A program made the translations under genes and the position numbers. Below the pieces are notes generated by a model. It did no database searches, was not told the DNA's origin, and saw only the letters and a list, made by a program, of their open reading frames with translations. Positions 9,235 to 20,830 of a DNA stretch of 64,000 nucleotides are shown here, one piece after another. Location of the stretch: assembly GCF_954871325.1 (NCBI RefSeq), contig NC_088778.1, positions 15,713,666-15,777,665 on the forward strand. The letters are read 5' to 3'. Position 1 is the stretch's first letter. Each line of letters begins with the position of its first letter. The stretch is from Gordionus sp. m RMFG-2023 (taxonomy: Eukaryota > Nematomorpha > Gordioida > Chordodea > Parachordodidae).

Positions 9235-12009
9235 TTAAGTTATATAGTCTTTTAAATAAACAGGTTTTTTTTTAATTCGCACAGGTCTAGAAATAGGTGT
9301 TATATCGTTATTATCAGTAATTTTTATATTTTTGTCCACACTTCCCTCCTTAAAAGAATCCTTAGAGTCATAGTTAATAATTGTGTTAAAACAGTTTCTA
9401 ATTCTTATTTGATCTAAATGTCTCCTCAAAATACCTTTCTCAGTCTTAATTTGGAACATCATATCACTTTCTTTATGTGTGATTATACCTTTGCACCATT
9501 TGTCATCACCTTGTACTTTGTACCAAACAAAATCTCCTACGTTAAAAGTTCTATTTCGTGGTAAAGTAACGTTTATTTTATTCTCCTTCTCCTCCATCGG
9601 TTTTAATAAGTCCCATTTAATTCTAATATCTCGATTAAACATTCTCTGAGATGGTGTAACTCCTGTAGTATCATTACGCGTATTTCTGTAATTAAATAAA
9701 AATTTGCTAATTGCAATATCTGGGTCAATTTTAATATTCCTTTTCATATGTGTTTTGAACGTTCTAACCATGCGTTCTACCTGGCCATTGGATTGCTGGT
9801 GATAAGCAGATGTAAACACATGTTTAATACCAAAATTGTTGCAAAATTTTTCAAAATCGTTACTCGTAAAGTTAGTGCCGTTATCAGTAACTATGGTTTC
9901 AGGTATTCCATATAGCGAAATAGTTTTAAAGATTTCTTTATAAGTAACATCAGTCGTAATATTTTTAACAGGAATAATAATTGGAAATTTACTATAGGCA
10001 TTGACTATTATCAACCAATTTTTTGTGAAAAACGGACCCGCATAATCTATGTGTATCCTTTCAAACGGTTTGGTTGCCGAAACCCAAGGTTTTTGTATCT
10101 TTATAGGATTATCGTGATATATGTTACAATCGTCACAACTTTTCACTTCCATAACGATATCATTATTTATATCAGGCCACCACATGTAATCTTTGGCTAA
10201 GGATTTGATTTTTCCTGCTCCCAAGTGACCTTCATGTAATGACTGAAGTATATTTTTTCTCATAGAAGACGGAATTATAATTTTGTTGCTTTTATAAAGA
10301 CAATCCTTAATTATACTTAATTCCAATTCAATGTTTTTATAAATATTATTCACAATAGGCCTGTTGTTATTAATATCACTTATGACTTGTTTTAATTCCA
10401 TATCTTTCAAAGTTTCATCACGAATTTGATTAAAGTTAATAGGTAAATCCTCATATCCATTTATTATAGTTATGTTTTCAATAGTTTCATCACGATTTTC
10501 TTGTGGTAATCTCGAGAGACAATCAGGAACAACATTATATTTACCGGCTTTATACTTTATATTAAAATCATATCCTCCTAATGTTATATTCCACTTCTGG
10601 AGTCTTAACGACATAGTGCTATTATCCTTAAGACCCTTGGTAAAGATGTGAACTAGAGGCTTATAGTCAGTAATAATAGTAAATTTTGTGCCTATTAAAT
10701 ATTCCTGCAATCTCTTTATAGCGAACATTATGGCGAGAGCCTCACGCTCAATATTGGTATAGTTCATTTCAGATTTTAATAAAGTTCTCGACGCGAAAGC
10801 TATAGGTTTTTCTTTACCATCTTTTTCAATATGAAATAGTACAGCTCCTAAACCACATTTTGATGCGTCAGTGGCTATCCCTATAGGTAATTCAGGGTTA
10901 AAATATGTCAAAGCAGGTGGAAGACTAATCAACTTTTTAAGATCATTAAAACTTTTAGAGTGTTCTAGGTTCCAAGCCCATTTTTCTTTGTTGACAATCT
11001 TATAAAGAGGATCGGCAATTTCCGCAAAATTGTTCAAAAATTTTCTATAGTAGCCAGCCATTCCCAGAAATGTTGATAATTCAGCAGCTGATTTTGGTTC
11101 TGGCATATTAATTATTGCTTCAATTTTGTCGTGATTAGCATGAATCCCCTTAGCGTCAATATCATGACCCAGGAACCTCACTTTGTTTTTAAAGAACACA
11201 CTTTTGTTGAAGTTAGGTATTAGCCCAAACGATGATATTCTATCAAACACTTTTTTTATGTTGTTAAGGTGGGCTTCATCGTTTTTTCCAGTTATAAGTA
11301 AATCATCAATATAAAATATGACGTCATCCATATCACCGAAGATTTGATCCACAATCTGTTGAAAAATTGCAGATGAGGTCTTAAGCCCAAAAGGAAGTCT
11401 AGTAAATTGGTAATATCCCTTGTGCGTAGATATGGTTAAAATATTTCTGCAACTTTTATCAATTGGTATCTGTAAGAAAGCATTTTTAAAGTCAATCTTC
11501 GTAAATTTCTTTCCTTCTGAAAGTTTAGCAATTAGATCATTGATTCGTGGTAGAGGGTATCTAAAATCTTCTGGAGCTGGGTTTACAGTGTCCTTAAAAT
11601 CAGCACAAAGCCTAATGCTCCCATCATCTTTGTAGACAGCGGTAACAGGACTTGCCCATCGGACATCATTCACCGGCTCAATTATTTTATCATGTATCCA
11701 TTTTTTAAGTTCATTACTAACAAGATCAATTTTTGAATAAGGAATACGTCTAGGCGGTATAATTTTAGGTTGGGCATCTCTTCTTAAATGTAAATTGACA
11801 CTTGCTTTGTTGATTGGCCCATTAGTCAATTTGGATTCACACTCTATAATCAATTTTTTTATTTCATCTTCGTAATTAGTGTCAACATTTGCTATAAATT
11901 TATTTAAAATATTTTTGAAAGCATTGATCCACATACGTTCCAACAAGGCATTTTTACTTGATTCGACGACTACCGCTTGTAAACATTTTGAGATACCATC
12001 ATAAGTCAC
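9235..12009 (-). CDS. pol (RT, RNase H, integrase) of Ty3/gypsy element 2
   Basis: An uninterrupted 924-residue frame. Reverse transcriptase spans roughly residues 100-290, with FYIDDLLITG as the active site. RNase H follows near 370-490 (ATDASKCGLGAVL). The integrase zinc finger is near 605-645 (HLGAGKIKSLAKDY...CDDC), and the catalytic core near 660-800 has HIDYAGPF, TDNGTNFTS and HQQSNGQVERM. A C-terminal domain with GDFVWYKVQGD follows. The integrase resembles the fragment at 55.6-56.8 kb, so both belong to one clade. This is part of a fossil element. Confidence 0.93.
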   Translation of the reverse strand: MTYDGISKCLQAVVVESSKNALLERMWINAFKNILNKFIANVDTNYEDEIKKLIIECESKLTNGPINKASVNLHLRRDAQPKIIPPRRIPYSKIDLVSNELKKWIHDKIIEPVNDVRWASPVTAVYKDDGSIRLCADFKDTVNPAPEDFRYPLPRINDLIAKLSEGKKFTKIDFKNAFLQIPIDKSCRNILTISTHKGYYQFTRLPFGLKTSSAIFQQIVDQIFGDMDDVIFYIDDLLITGKNDEAHLNNIKKVFDRISSFGLIPNFNKSVFFKNKVRFLGHDIDAKGIHANHDKIEAIINMPEPKSAAELSTFLGMAGYYRKFLNNFAEIADPLYKIVNKEKWAWNLEHSKSFNDLKKLISLPPALTYFNPELPIGIATDASKCGLGAVLFHIEKDGKEKPIAFASRTLLKSEMNYTNIEREALAIMFAIKRLQEYLIGTKFTIITDYKPLVHIFTKGLKDNSTMSLRLQKWNITLGGYDFNIKYKAGKYNVVPDCLSRLPQENRDETIENITIINGYEDLPINFNQIRDETLKDMELKQVISDINNNRPIVNNIYKNIELELSIIKDCLYKSNKIIIPSSMRKNILQSLHEGHLGAGKIKSLAKDYMWWPDINNDIVMEVKSCDDCNIYHDNPIKIQKPWVSATKPFERIHIDYAGPFFTKNWLIIVNAYSKFPIIIPVKNITTDVTYKEIFKTISLYGIPETIVTDNGTNFTSNDFEKFCNNFGIKHVFTSAYHQQSNGQVERMVRTFKTHMKRNIKIDPDIAISKFLFNYRNTRNDTTGVTPSQRMFNRDIRIKWDLLKPMEEKENKINVTLPRNRTFNVGDFVWYKVQGDDKWCKGIITHKESDMMFQIKTEKGILRRHLDQIRIRNCFNTIINYDSKDSFKEGSVDKNIKITDNNDITPISRPVRIKKKPVYLKDYIT

Positions 12010-12126
12010 TTTAACTTGAGTAGTGCCGATGATTTTGATTAAATTCCCGTCATAAGCGGTGAGTTGTAGCTCGGATTTCTTAAGATCTCTAATACCAAAT
12101 TTTTTAGCCAGACCATGAGGTATAAT

Positions 12127-12436
12127 CAGTGGCGTAGCTACGGGGGTGGTTTTCGGGTTTGGACCCCTCCCAGAGCAAAATTTTTTTTTAGATTATACGT
12201 TCAAAAGTCTTAAAGGTGATTTTATATCAATTATTGAAATTATTCTGGATAGTATTATAAAGTCATTGAGAATAATCTACTAAATTATAATAACATATTA
12301 TTGATGCATTTAAAAAATATGTTTATTTTATATTATCGAAGATATGGTTATGATTTGTAAGATAAATCCGGCCGAAAGCCCCCCAGATTTTATATGTATG
12401 GACCCCCTCTAAGGAAAATTCCTAGCTACGCCACTG
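12127..12436. mobile_element. hAT-type MITE (CAGTGGCGTAGCTA) inside gypsy element 2
   Basis: 310 bp with terminal inverted repeats CAGTGGCGTAGCTA and TAGCTACGCCACTG, and a perfect 8-bp target duplication GGTATAAT (12119-12126 and 12437-12444). The 8-bp duplication identifies the hAT superfamily. This terminus type is widespread in animal genomes. It inserted after the LTR element did. Confidence 0.95.
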
Positions 12437-13622
12437 GGTATAATAGTGTGTTTGGAACCAGTGTCAACTTGCATACAAGTAACAATATCGTTCACTTTTA
12501 AAGTAGTCATAAATGCGTTATCTTTGTCATTAAGCATATCACCAGATAAATTGTTGACATTAAAATCATTATCATCTTTGTTCTTTGTAGAGTCCACTTT
12601 CTCTTCAATAATTTCTTCAATATTCATGTTGTAATCATTGTTGTATTGTATTTGCTTTCTATTATTTTCCTCGCCACCTCTATAAATATATGAGTTGTTG
12701 TTATATTGTATTTGCTTTCTCTGATTATTATCATTACCTCTATAATTATTTGAATTGTTGTAATAAGATTGGTAATTGTTACGATTTCCGTCACCGTATT
12801 GGATTTGTTTTCTTTGATTATTATTATACCATGTATTATTTCTACCATAATTCGATTGATTATTATTGTTATAGCGATAGTTGTTGTAGTTATAATTGTT
12901 ATAATTATCGTGGTATCTCGAATTATTATTACCATAATTGTATCTAAAATTGTTATTGTAATTCCCATTTCTATTTCTGTTATCATAATTATTTCTAAAA
13001 TTATTATCATTTCTAAAATTATTATTAGGTCTAAAATAATTATTGTCGTTTCTATTTTTACTGTAAAAGTTTTTCTCTTTAACGGATTTTTTATCATAAT
13101 TTATATAACTTATATTATTGTCCTCTGACTTAATATTACTAGAGTCTAGTTTCACCCCTAATTCAACCATCTGGTTTAATGTTAAGTCAAAGTTTTTAGA
13201 GAATTTATATTTTATCTTATCATTTAAAGTAGAAGTACGTAGTTTTTCTTTTAATCTACTGTCGTCCAAAAAATTACATTTTTTATGAAGTTTCGATACT
13301 CTAATGTACCATAGCATAAAACTCTCTGATGAGTTTTGTTGAAGCAGATTAAACTTATTAATTAAAGTATTTAAATCTTGCGCTAGTAAAAGGTAAGTTA
13401 ATTTTTTAATCACAATTTTAAGATCTAAAATGTCGGTATCAGAACAAATTGCTTTAATATCGTCAAAAACTTCGTCTGATAAATTATTAAGCAAAGTATT
13501 TATTTTAATAAGTCCGATAATGTACTGGTCGAAAAATAATTTAATATTCTATCTAAATAAATTTCGGTAAGAGGTCCCACTAACTTAGGAATCTTATGTA
13601 TAAACTCTGGTTTTATCTCCAT
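12409..13622 (-). pseudogene. gag-protease region of Ty3/gypsy element 2, Asn-rich
   Basis: Begins near 13622 with MEIKPEFIHKIPK and reaches the protease start (MQVDTGSKHTIIPSG) next to the MITE. The capsid-like N-terminal half is followed by about 130 residues rich in Asn, Tyr and Arg, in which QRKQIQY or RKQIQY recurs three times. No CCHC zinc knuckle is visible in the nucleocapsid position. Overlapping long frames on both strands here are shadows of this biased composition. Confidence 0.75.
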
Positions 13623-13652
13623 TTCTTATTAATAGGACATATCATTAAGAAA

Positions 13653-13913
13653 TTATAACATATGATATTTTAATAATTTATGTTTTGACAAAAATACAAG
13701 TGAGTTGGATAAAATCATTATCGCTAAAAATGTAATGCTTCCATTCAAAGATTCGAAGCAAGAAATCATTTCTCTCAAATTGATAAATTCGAACAGAACG
13801 TCTTCTGTCCCACTAATTCTCGAATAATTTACATCACAATTATAAGTTAAGTCGAACAAGATGTCATAAATTGAAATTTTGTAGGGGATATTAATTAACT
13901 TGAACGAGAACAT
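13653..13913 (-). other. 86-residue leader frame between PBS and gag of gypsy element 2
   Basis: Starts MFSFKLINIPYKISIYDILF. It lies between the primer-binding site and gag and has no recognised domain. It may be an upstream leader frame or chance. The A+T-rich sequence makes chance frames of this size plausible. Confidence 0.25.
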
Positions 13914-14027
13914 AATATAAAAAAATGAATTTACTTTTCAATCTTCTTGTATATATAGGGAAAATTTTTTTTATTTTTTAAAGAAAAACATTTAATTTCC
14001 ATTTCTTATACCTTTTATGGAGCACCA

Positions 14028-14266
14028 TGCAAAGGAACATGTATTGTGCTATTAAACAAAAACGTATTTTTATTATTAACTTTATTATAACTATCTTTTC
14101 CATTTTACACCTCGTTTATATACATATTTTATAAATCCAAATTAGAATACAATATTAAAAAAACGAAAAACAAAAATAAGATTAAAATATAAAAAAGTAA
14201 GGTTATAAAATATAACAAGTAAAATTAGATTATAAAAAATAAAAATTAGAATGCAACGACGCAACA
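14028..14266 (-). repeat. 5' LTR of Ty3/gypsy element 2
   Basis: 239 bp, flanked on its outer side by GCTCT and on its inner side by the primer-binding site TGGTGCTCC. Confidence 0.95.
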
Positions 14267-14512
14267 GCTCTTTTTTTTGCCCCGCTCTTTTTCTTAAAGC
14301 CTATGGATGTCTGTAACATTTTTCGAAATGTTGCGCGTACAAGTACGTGCGGCTTGCCCACAAACGTGTAGAGGGCTCCTCATATTTTTTTTTAAATCTT
14401 CACCCTAATTAACTTATGTTCCAATTAGATGGAAATGAGTACCTAGCGTAGCTCTGTTGTTTATCCAACCCAGAGGCCATATGCGCTATATATCGCATAT
14501 CACAGAATATTT
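14267..14512 (-). repeat. dispersed repeat R, proximal part of copy 1
   Basis: Matches 61600-61830 in opposite orientation. The best block contains GTTTGTGGGCAAGCCGCACG followed by TACTTGTACGCGCAAC and is nearly identical over more than 40 bp. It is more G+C-rich than its surroundings. Nature unknown: a SINE-like or other dispersed non-coding unit. Confidence 0.75.
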
Positions 14513-14891
14513 ATATTCAAGTAACATTTTTAGCCTAGCTAGCTAAATATTTTATCCATTATTTTGTTATATTTTTTTATTTTCTTATTCAAATTAACAT
14601 CCTAAAATAAAATTTGTAATATAAGAATAAATTCATTTCATTTTAAATTATCTAATCCTTGTAATATAGCTGATGTTATAACAAGGAATACCACCCAAAT
14701 GATTTTAAGAACAATGAAGTAGTTTATGTTTGAATAAATTTAAATATCTGCTGCCATATTCGAACAAGATATAAAAACCTTAATAACACCTGACCTTTAT
14801 ATGTGTCAAATTGGTCAGGTCATTGACAGAATGCTAATCGTCTCATTTTCGGAAAAAACTATCTTTAGGCTCGTAAATTAAAATTTTGTTT

Positions 14892-15301
14892 ATGAGCCAT
14901 GGACTTTATCAAAATAATAATCCAACAAATAATGACTTAATTACTATAACAGATTTACCCAAAGAAATTTTACTATTTATATTTAAGCTAGTTATTAAAA
15001 ATGATATTGGCTCAAACTTATACAATATATCATTGGTTTAGTTATTTAATGAATATAATGACAATTATTAATATTTTTTTGTAGGCATGCAGAATTTTTT
15101 ATTACTGCATAAAAGGTGAAACTATATGGGTTGAGGCATGCAAACAATTATGGGATAGCAAAAAGCAAATAATAATTATTAAAAACAAAAAACAGCATAT
15201 GGGTAATACTACTACCACAGACTTAAAATTATATGATGGGAACATTTATTATTCTTCATGGAATGAAATGTTTCATAAACGAGCTCATCCAAGATTTGAT
15301 G
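14892..15301 (+). CDS. FBXO9-like: FBXO9-like F-box protein, exons 1 and 2 (14892-15035, 15085-15301)
   Basis: The only recognisable host gene. Exon 1 encodes 48 residues with the F-box start ITDLPKEILLFIFKLVI. An in-frame TAA at 14874-14876 supports the ATG at 14892. A 49-bp intron (GTTTAG...TTTTTGTAG) follows in phase 0. Exon 2 continues SLACRIFYYC, then GETIWVEACKQLW, and ends YSSWNEMFHKRAHPRFDG. This matches the F-box-to-core junction I remember from vertebrate FBXO9 (SWREMF, then RFDGVY). F-box proteins link substrates to SCF ubiquitin ligases through Skp1. The TPR/MIT-like N-terminal part of vertebrate FBXO9 is absent, so the protein is short. The donor at 15302 (GTAATT) is phase 1, matching exon 3. 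Confidence 0.85.
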
Positions 15302-15393
15302 GTAATTATAACCGAATTTATAATTTTTAATATATTTATTATCATTTTGCAATATTAAATTTATAATCTATAAATATGTGCAATATAGTTAAC

Positions 15394-15650
15394 CCAGTTT
15401 TACCTTCATTTAAGTTGATTTTTTAAACATCTTGCAAATATATAGGTATAGCCAAGATTATAAAACATGAATTTATATGTTCAATATACATTTTTTACAA
15501 TCACTATATGAAAATAAATATTTTAAATTTATACAAATAAGATAATATTACTGAGTCCAGTTTTACCTTCATTTAAGTTGATTTTTTAAACATCTTGCAA
15601 ATATATAGGTATAGCCAAAATTATAAAACATGAATTTATATGTGCAATGT
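15394..15650. repeat. imperfect direct repeat of about 90 bp, two copies
   Basis: TTTTACCTTCATTTAAGTTG and the following bases through TATAGGTATAGCCAA occur at 15397-15460 and 15559-15622, with similar flanks. The rest of 15302-15757 is A+T-rich intron. Confidence 0.8.
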
Positions 15651-15757
15651 AGAATTTGTTGCGATTTTGTAAGTACATCACTTTACATGTTTTAAGTACT
15701 GCATATATAAGGTTGCCATATGCAGTGTCCCCTACAATGGAGGGGGGGGGTCTAAAG

Positions 15758-15975
15758 TAGTGTTGTTAAATGGCTCGTTTTGAGCCGATTTTTTGAAACG
15801 GCTAACTCAATATTTCATCCAGAATTACGCAAGCCTCTAGATTTTGCTAATAGAAGGAACAAAGGTCTAGACATATAATATCGAAATCTTGAGGCTTAGA
15901 CAATGCTTTTCTGGCTAAAATATTGAGTTAGCCATATTAAAAGATTGGCTCAAAATGAGTCATTTAACAACACTA
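15758..15975. mobile_element. foldback hAT-type MITE, TAGTGTTGTTAA family, complete copy
   Basis: 218 bp with long terminal inverted repeats (TAGTGTTGTTAAATGGCTC at the left) and a self-complementary interior (GGCTAACTCAATATTT against AAATATTGAGTTAGCC). The 8-bp target duplication is imperfect: GTCTAAAG on the left, GTCCGAAG on the right. Related copies are at 56060-56268 and 57771-61589. Confidence 0.9.
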
Positions 15976-17036
15976 GTCCGAAGCAATTGCTTCTAAAAAT
16001 TTGAATGATTAAAATTTTTTAATTAAAAATTATTTTTTTTTGTTAAATTTAATGCTACATCCATCCATAACCAATTGATTTCTGGTTTATGTATGTAATA
16101 ATAAGACCCCCCACCCCACTTATTAATTAATTTAATATTATTGACAGAAATTTTGGGTGATGTTTAGTAAATTAGGTTGTTATCTGAGATTTCTTGTCAT
16201 AAATTATTTTTCCAATTTCAAAATATGCCCAAAAATATTAACCAAAAAAATAAAAATGCTTGTTTAAAAATTGCACATCGCATAATATAAGAGATGATAA
16301 ATGGATAGACTACATTAGAAAAAGACATGGTGGGCTTAATTTTAATGATATAAAGAAAAGCTTTGAAATAGTAGCTTTTAAGAATATTACTCAAAATTAG
16401 ACAAATAGCAAAGTAATTTTTTTATTAAATATTTAATTGTTTATACTTATCTTATATAGGGTATTAAATCACAATTTAAGAAAAAAGAAGTAAAAAGTGG
16501 GAATTCAATGCTGTTGATATAATAAATATTTTTATTAATAATTATTTTTTAAAATTATACTAATAATAACGAAAAGTGCTAGAAGAAAATATAGTATCTG
16601 ACTCTGATAATGATCATGAAATTTAATCGTGATATTATTGCACATGAATCTTCACAGGCATATATGATGGCCGAATATGGAAGGCATTCACGCAACAAAA
16701 ATTCCATATAACAATTTAATACCCCAGAAAGAATGTGTGGATAATAACCGTTCTATCATAAGAATAATAATAAGATGTCTAGGTTATTTAATATCTCTTA
16801 ACCACTTTCTAGGGAAACAGGCAGTAAGAAGGCAATATGATGGACCTTATTAAACTCATTGCAGATTCTGAACCTGTACTCAAAATGTATATCAACAAAA
16901 TAAAGAAGGGAGAAAAAAAATAAGGGATTAAATACGAAATTTAATTCAAATCTATTATCATATAATAACATCTCTTCCAAAATCCTACCTTCAGTTTCAT
17001 CGTGGCAGGGGAGTGGCAAGTCTTTTGGCGGCTAAT
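15976..17036. other. A+T-rich intron, no gene seen
   Basis: Only short chance frames, plus some decayed sequence before the LINE. I see no domain or repeat here. Confidence 0.6.
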
Positions 17037-18376
17037 GGAGGTCTAAAAGGTTCCCTGTGATCTGGGTCTAGAATAGGATCACCGTCTCCTCGACGGGGTG
17101 TAAAAACCACTTAAAGGGGTTGATGTCAGGAAGGGCATCCGATTGTAAAAACCTTGCTACAAAATTTCCCTATGGTTACAACAAAGCATGGCCGGGGTTC
17201 AGTTCAAAGTACCCTGTGGGCCTCCTCATTACAACAAAAAGAAGGATGGGAAACCTGGTGGAACCACGATTCATGAAAATGAAACTTATAGAGGCCATAA
17301 ACGACCTGATAAAAAGTGGAGAAACCAGTTTACGGGGATCGAGTAAAGGTCACGACATGGAATGTTGGAAGTATGACGGGAAGAGCGGGAAAAGTGGTTG
17401 ATGTATTGCATAGAAGGCATATAGATGTGTGCTGCATACAGGAGACCAGATGGTAGGAAATGGGAGAAGAATGATTGGCAAGACTAGTGAAAAGTATAAA
17501 TTCTTTTGGCAAGGAAGTAATAATGGTAAGGCTGGAGTTGGGGTATTGGTTGCAGAGAAATTGGTAGACAAAGTAGTCGAAGTGAGAAGACTAGCTAACC
17601 AGATAATGGTTATCAAGATGATTTTGGTAGAATGCTATATAATATTATCTCGGCATATGTTCCTTAGGTTGGAAGAAGTGAAGAAGAGAAAAATATATTT
17701 TGGGACAGTCTATTGGGGGTGACATCGAGACTGGCAAATGAAGCCGGGATTATCCTGGCTGGTGATATGAATGAACATGTAGGAGCGAGTAGTGAAGGTT
17801 ATGAAGGAGTACATGGAGAGTACAGTTACGGCATGAAGAATCTGGAAGGGGAGAGGATTTTAGATTTTAGTGATGCTATGGATATGATTGTCTATAATAC
17901 AATGTTTAAGAAAAAATCAGAGAAGCTTGTGACTTATAAGTCAGGTAGTACCAAAAGTGCTATGGATGATTTGTTATTAAGGAGATGTGATAGATGTATA
18001 GTAAAAAATATGAAAGTGATACCGGGAGAGAAATGTAATAATCAGCATCGACTAGTTATAGGAGATCTTACTTTTAAAGGCGCCAGGATCACTAAAAGAA
18101 AGTTAGTGCCAAGACTGAAGGTCTGGAAATTGAAGGAGGAGAATGCAAGACAATTCTATGACATTGGCGATAAAGGAGGCGGAGGTGGCACAAGCATCTG
18201 GGGTAAATGACAAGTGGGAAGCCATGAAAAAAGCCTGGGTGATGACAACTGAGGAGGTATGTGGATGGACAAAAGGGCTGCCTAGACATAAGGAGATTTG
18301 GTGGTGGAACCCGGAGGTATCGAAAGCTGTGGATGAGAAATGCAGGTGTTTTAAAGAATGGTATAATAGTGAGTAT
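17037..18376 (+). pseudogene. LINE 5' half: apurinic endonuclease domain
   Basis: After a 5' region with GATGTCAGGAAGGGCATCCG, a degraded frame starts near 17349 with TTWNVGSMTGRAGKVVDVLH and CCIQETRW. It then gives GKAGVGVLVAEK, IILAGDMNEHVG (catalytic Asp-Met-Asn) and NNQHRLVIGDL (catalytic His). These are the landmarks of the exonuclease-endonuclease-phosphatase domain of non-LTR retrotransposons often annotated craniofacial development protein 2-like. Frameshifts near 17410, 17710 and 18180 break it. It stops at 18376 exactly where a giant insertion begins, and the second half resumes at 46633. The LINE clade (CR1/L2-like or RTE-like) is not settled. Confidence 0.88.
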
Positions 18377-18580
18377 TAGTGTTGTTAATTAGTCGAGTTC
18401 TTCCGACTGACTAAAACGACTAATATAGCCGATTAAAGCAACTAATTTAGTCGACTAAAACATATAGTCGACTAAAGCAACTAATTTAGTCGACTAAAAC
18501 GACTAATATAGTCGACTAAAAACACTAATATAGTCGACTAAAACGACTAATTTAGTCGACTAAGTTGATCTATTTAGTCA
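18377..18580 (+). repeat. left terminal array of TAGTCGACTAAA motifs
   Basis: Irregular 20-22-bp repeats such as TAGTCGACTAAAACGACTAA. The motif is itself palindromic around GTCGAC. The mirror array is at 46386-46624. Confidence 0.9.
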
Positions 18581-19040
18581 GCATATAGGTAAAAATATAT
18601 ATTGTAAACATGTTAAGTTAAAATTTTAGTGTAGATACCACAGAAAAGTCACAATTGTCATAATCGTTATTTTTGAACTTTTTTGAATTTTTTCAAAGTA
18701 AATAGGCAAGAATATATATTGTAAAGATGTTAAATAAAATTTAAGTGAAGATGTACCATAGAAAAGTGACAATTGTCATAATCGTTATTTTTTAACTTTT
18801 TAAAAATTTTTTTAAAGTAAATAGGTAAAAATATATATTGTAAAGATGTTAAAATAAAATTTCAGTGAAGATGTACCATAGAAGAGTGACAATTGTCATA
18901 ATCGTTATTTTTTAACCTTTTTGAATTTTTTTAAAACAAATAGGTAAAAATATGTATAGTAAAGATGTTAAAATAAAATTTCAGTGAAGATGTACCATAG
19001 AAAAATGACAATTATCATAATATTTATTTTTCAACTTTTT
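18581..19040 (+). repeat. left subterminal repeats, about 120 bp, four copies
   Basis: Each copy carries ATATATATTGTAAAGATG, GTGAAGATGTACCATAGAAA and GACAATTGTCATAATCGTTA. The same unit occurs inverted at 45232-46385 in about ten copies. Confidence 0.92.
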
Positions 19041-19565
19041 GCTGAAACAAGCTGACTTTAGCCTACGCTTGTTATTATTAACTGCCATAATGACGTGTAT
19101 GGTTTATTAGCAAACCTCGCTAGCTCTAAATTGACAAATCATGATTGAAATAATATCTAGATTTGATAAATACTCATAAAACTTATTCAAATTATAGACG
19201 AGTGTTTAAACTTTCAATAAAATTTAAAATATATAAATTATTATATATTTTAATAGAAATTAAAATTCTGTCATGTAAAAATCTTTTGAAAATTTCACAA
19301 AATTTTATTTCTAAATAAAATTTTTAGCAATTATTTATTAATGAAAACTATATCAGGATAAATTAACCTTCTGGTGTGTTTAATTTTAAAATGAGATTAA
19401 ATGGTTTTCCAAGCCCCTGGGTTTACCTAACTCTAATCTCCCCTATACTATTTTATAATTATATAATTTAACTTCTAATATTTTGCAATTATATTGACTT
19501 CAATATAATTGCTATAAAAAGGTTATAATATTGTATAACAAAACATTCAAATAATAGCTTTGAAT
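19041..19565. other. unique A+T-rich stretch of the left arm
   Basis: No long frame, repeat or recognised domain. Confidence 0.5.
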
Positions 19566-19896
19566 TAGTGATCTGCATCGGGCCTAATTTTTCAGGCCCG
19601 GCCCGAAATATTTTTAAGTTTACCCCGGACTTAACTAAATTTTTTTAAAATAAATTTACCGGCCCGCTCGAATTAATTTAAATACAGAAATTGATTTATA
19701 TAATTTCTCTAATTAAACGTTATTTATTATATGGTACTATAAATAAAATAAAATATTTTACATAAAAAATTAATCATAAAATTGATAAATTTATATAAAA
19801 AAAATTCTAAGGCCCACCCGGCCCGAATTTTCTTAAAAAATATTTGGCCTGACCCAGCACAAATCCAATTTTTTTAAAAAAAATCCCTGCAGAACC
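19566..19896. mobile_element. hAT-like MITE with GATCTGCATCGGGC terminus
   Basis: Begins TAGTGATCTGCATCGGGCC and ends near TCCCTGCAGAACC. Its subterminal parts hold GGCCCGGCCCGAAAT and GGCCCACCCGGCCCGAATTT, G+C-rich islands in A+T-rich DNA. Related units lie near 42050-42434 and 49118-49263. The right boundary is approximate. Confidence 0.55.
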
Positions 19897-20188
19897 TTGC
19901 AAATGGTACCTCTACAGGCCTCTGATTTAAATCATGATTTAAAATTTTTTCAATTACAATACTATTCTTAAAATTAATCTTTTTATTCCATAAGTATATT
20001 CTAAAAATTAATATCTTTTCTTAAATTAAAATAAAAATATCCTCCCCATCCCCCAGCCTTGGTAAAAAAAAATTAAATAAAAAAAAACAATGAATTTTAT
20101 ATCCAAAAAAATAAAATAAAAATATTTTTTTTATTTATTATCTTGGAGAAAAATTATTATTAAAAAATATAAACAATTAAATCGCAAG

Positions 20189-20830
20189 GTCTAAAAGTCG
20201 AAAGGCTGCATGATACGAAAGGCTAAAAAATAATATTGAAAATAAAAATAACAAAGAAAATGATTAATGTGTAATTTGATTGATTTATTGCTTTTTTTAC
20301 GAGAAAAATATTATAATAATATTACATTATAATATATTAAAAAAATGGAAATTTTAAGAACTTGTCAATTTTTTTATTAATTCTTTGAAATAAATTACGG
20401 TTTTAATTTTATTTAATTTTATTAATTTTTAATTTATATTTTTAATTAAATTATATTTATTTATTTAAAAAAAATGGAATATAATATATTTAAAAAATGG
20501 AAATTTTAAGATCTTTTCAATTTTTTTATTAATTCTTTGAAATAAATTGCGGTTTTATTTTTATTTTTATTAAATTTTTATTTTTAATTAAATTATATTT
20601 GGTTATTTTAAAAATATGGATTATAATATTTCAATTTTTTTATTAATTCTTTGAAATAAATTGCGATTATAATTTTATTTAATTTCATTAATTTTTAATT
20701 TATTTAATTAAATTATATTTGGTTATTTTAAAATAATGGAATTTTTAAAATTATATGTATATTCTATTTAAGTTTTTTTCAAAACTAAATTGATAGTAAG
20801 TATAACGATATTGTGAGTACTGGATTAGGG
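20189..20830 (+). repeat. left arm flanking the satellite (inverted at 33706-34352)
   Basis: Begins AAGTCGAAAGGCTGCATGAT and ends AACGATATTGTGAGTACTGG. The inside holds three diverged copies of an AATTTTTTTATTAATTCTTT unit. The reverse complement flanks the other side of the satellite, and a third, partial copy is at 34433-34519 plus 44343-44480. Confidence 0.9.

Larger units (their letters stand above)
8560..14266 (-). mobile_element. Ty3/gypsy LTR retrotransposon 2, young, nearly whole, carries a MITE
   Basis: A fossil element on the minus strand between 239-bp LTRs that differ at about three sites, with a perfect 5-bp target duplication GCTCT (8555-8559 and 14267-14271). The primer-binding site next to the right LTR reads TGGTGCTCC. 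The polypurine tract next to the left LTR reads AGAAGAGGGAGAA. It encodes gag, protease and one long pol frame. A 310-bp MITE sits between gag-protease and pol, and apart from that it has perhaps one or two breaks. The LTR divergence near 1 percent marks it as recent. Confidence 0.95.

Noticed and set aside
12624-13128. Long frames rich in Ile/Thr/Tyr on both strands
   Set aside because: Shadows of the Asn-codon-rich gag region read in other frames.
17330-17616. Minus-strand frames opposite the LINE endonuclease
   Set aside because: Antisense shadows of the plus-strand LINE coding sequence.
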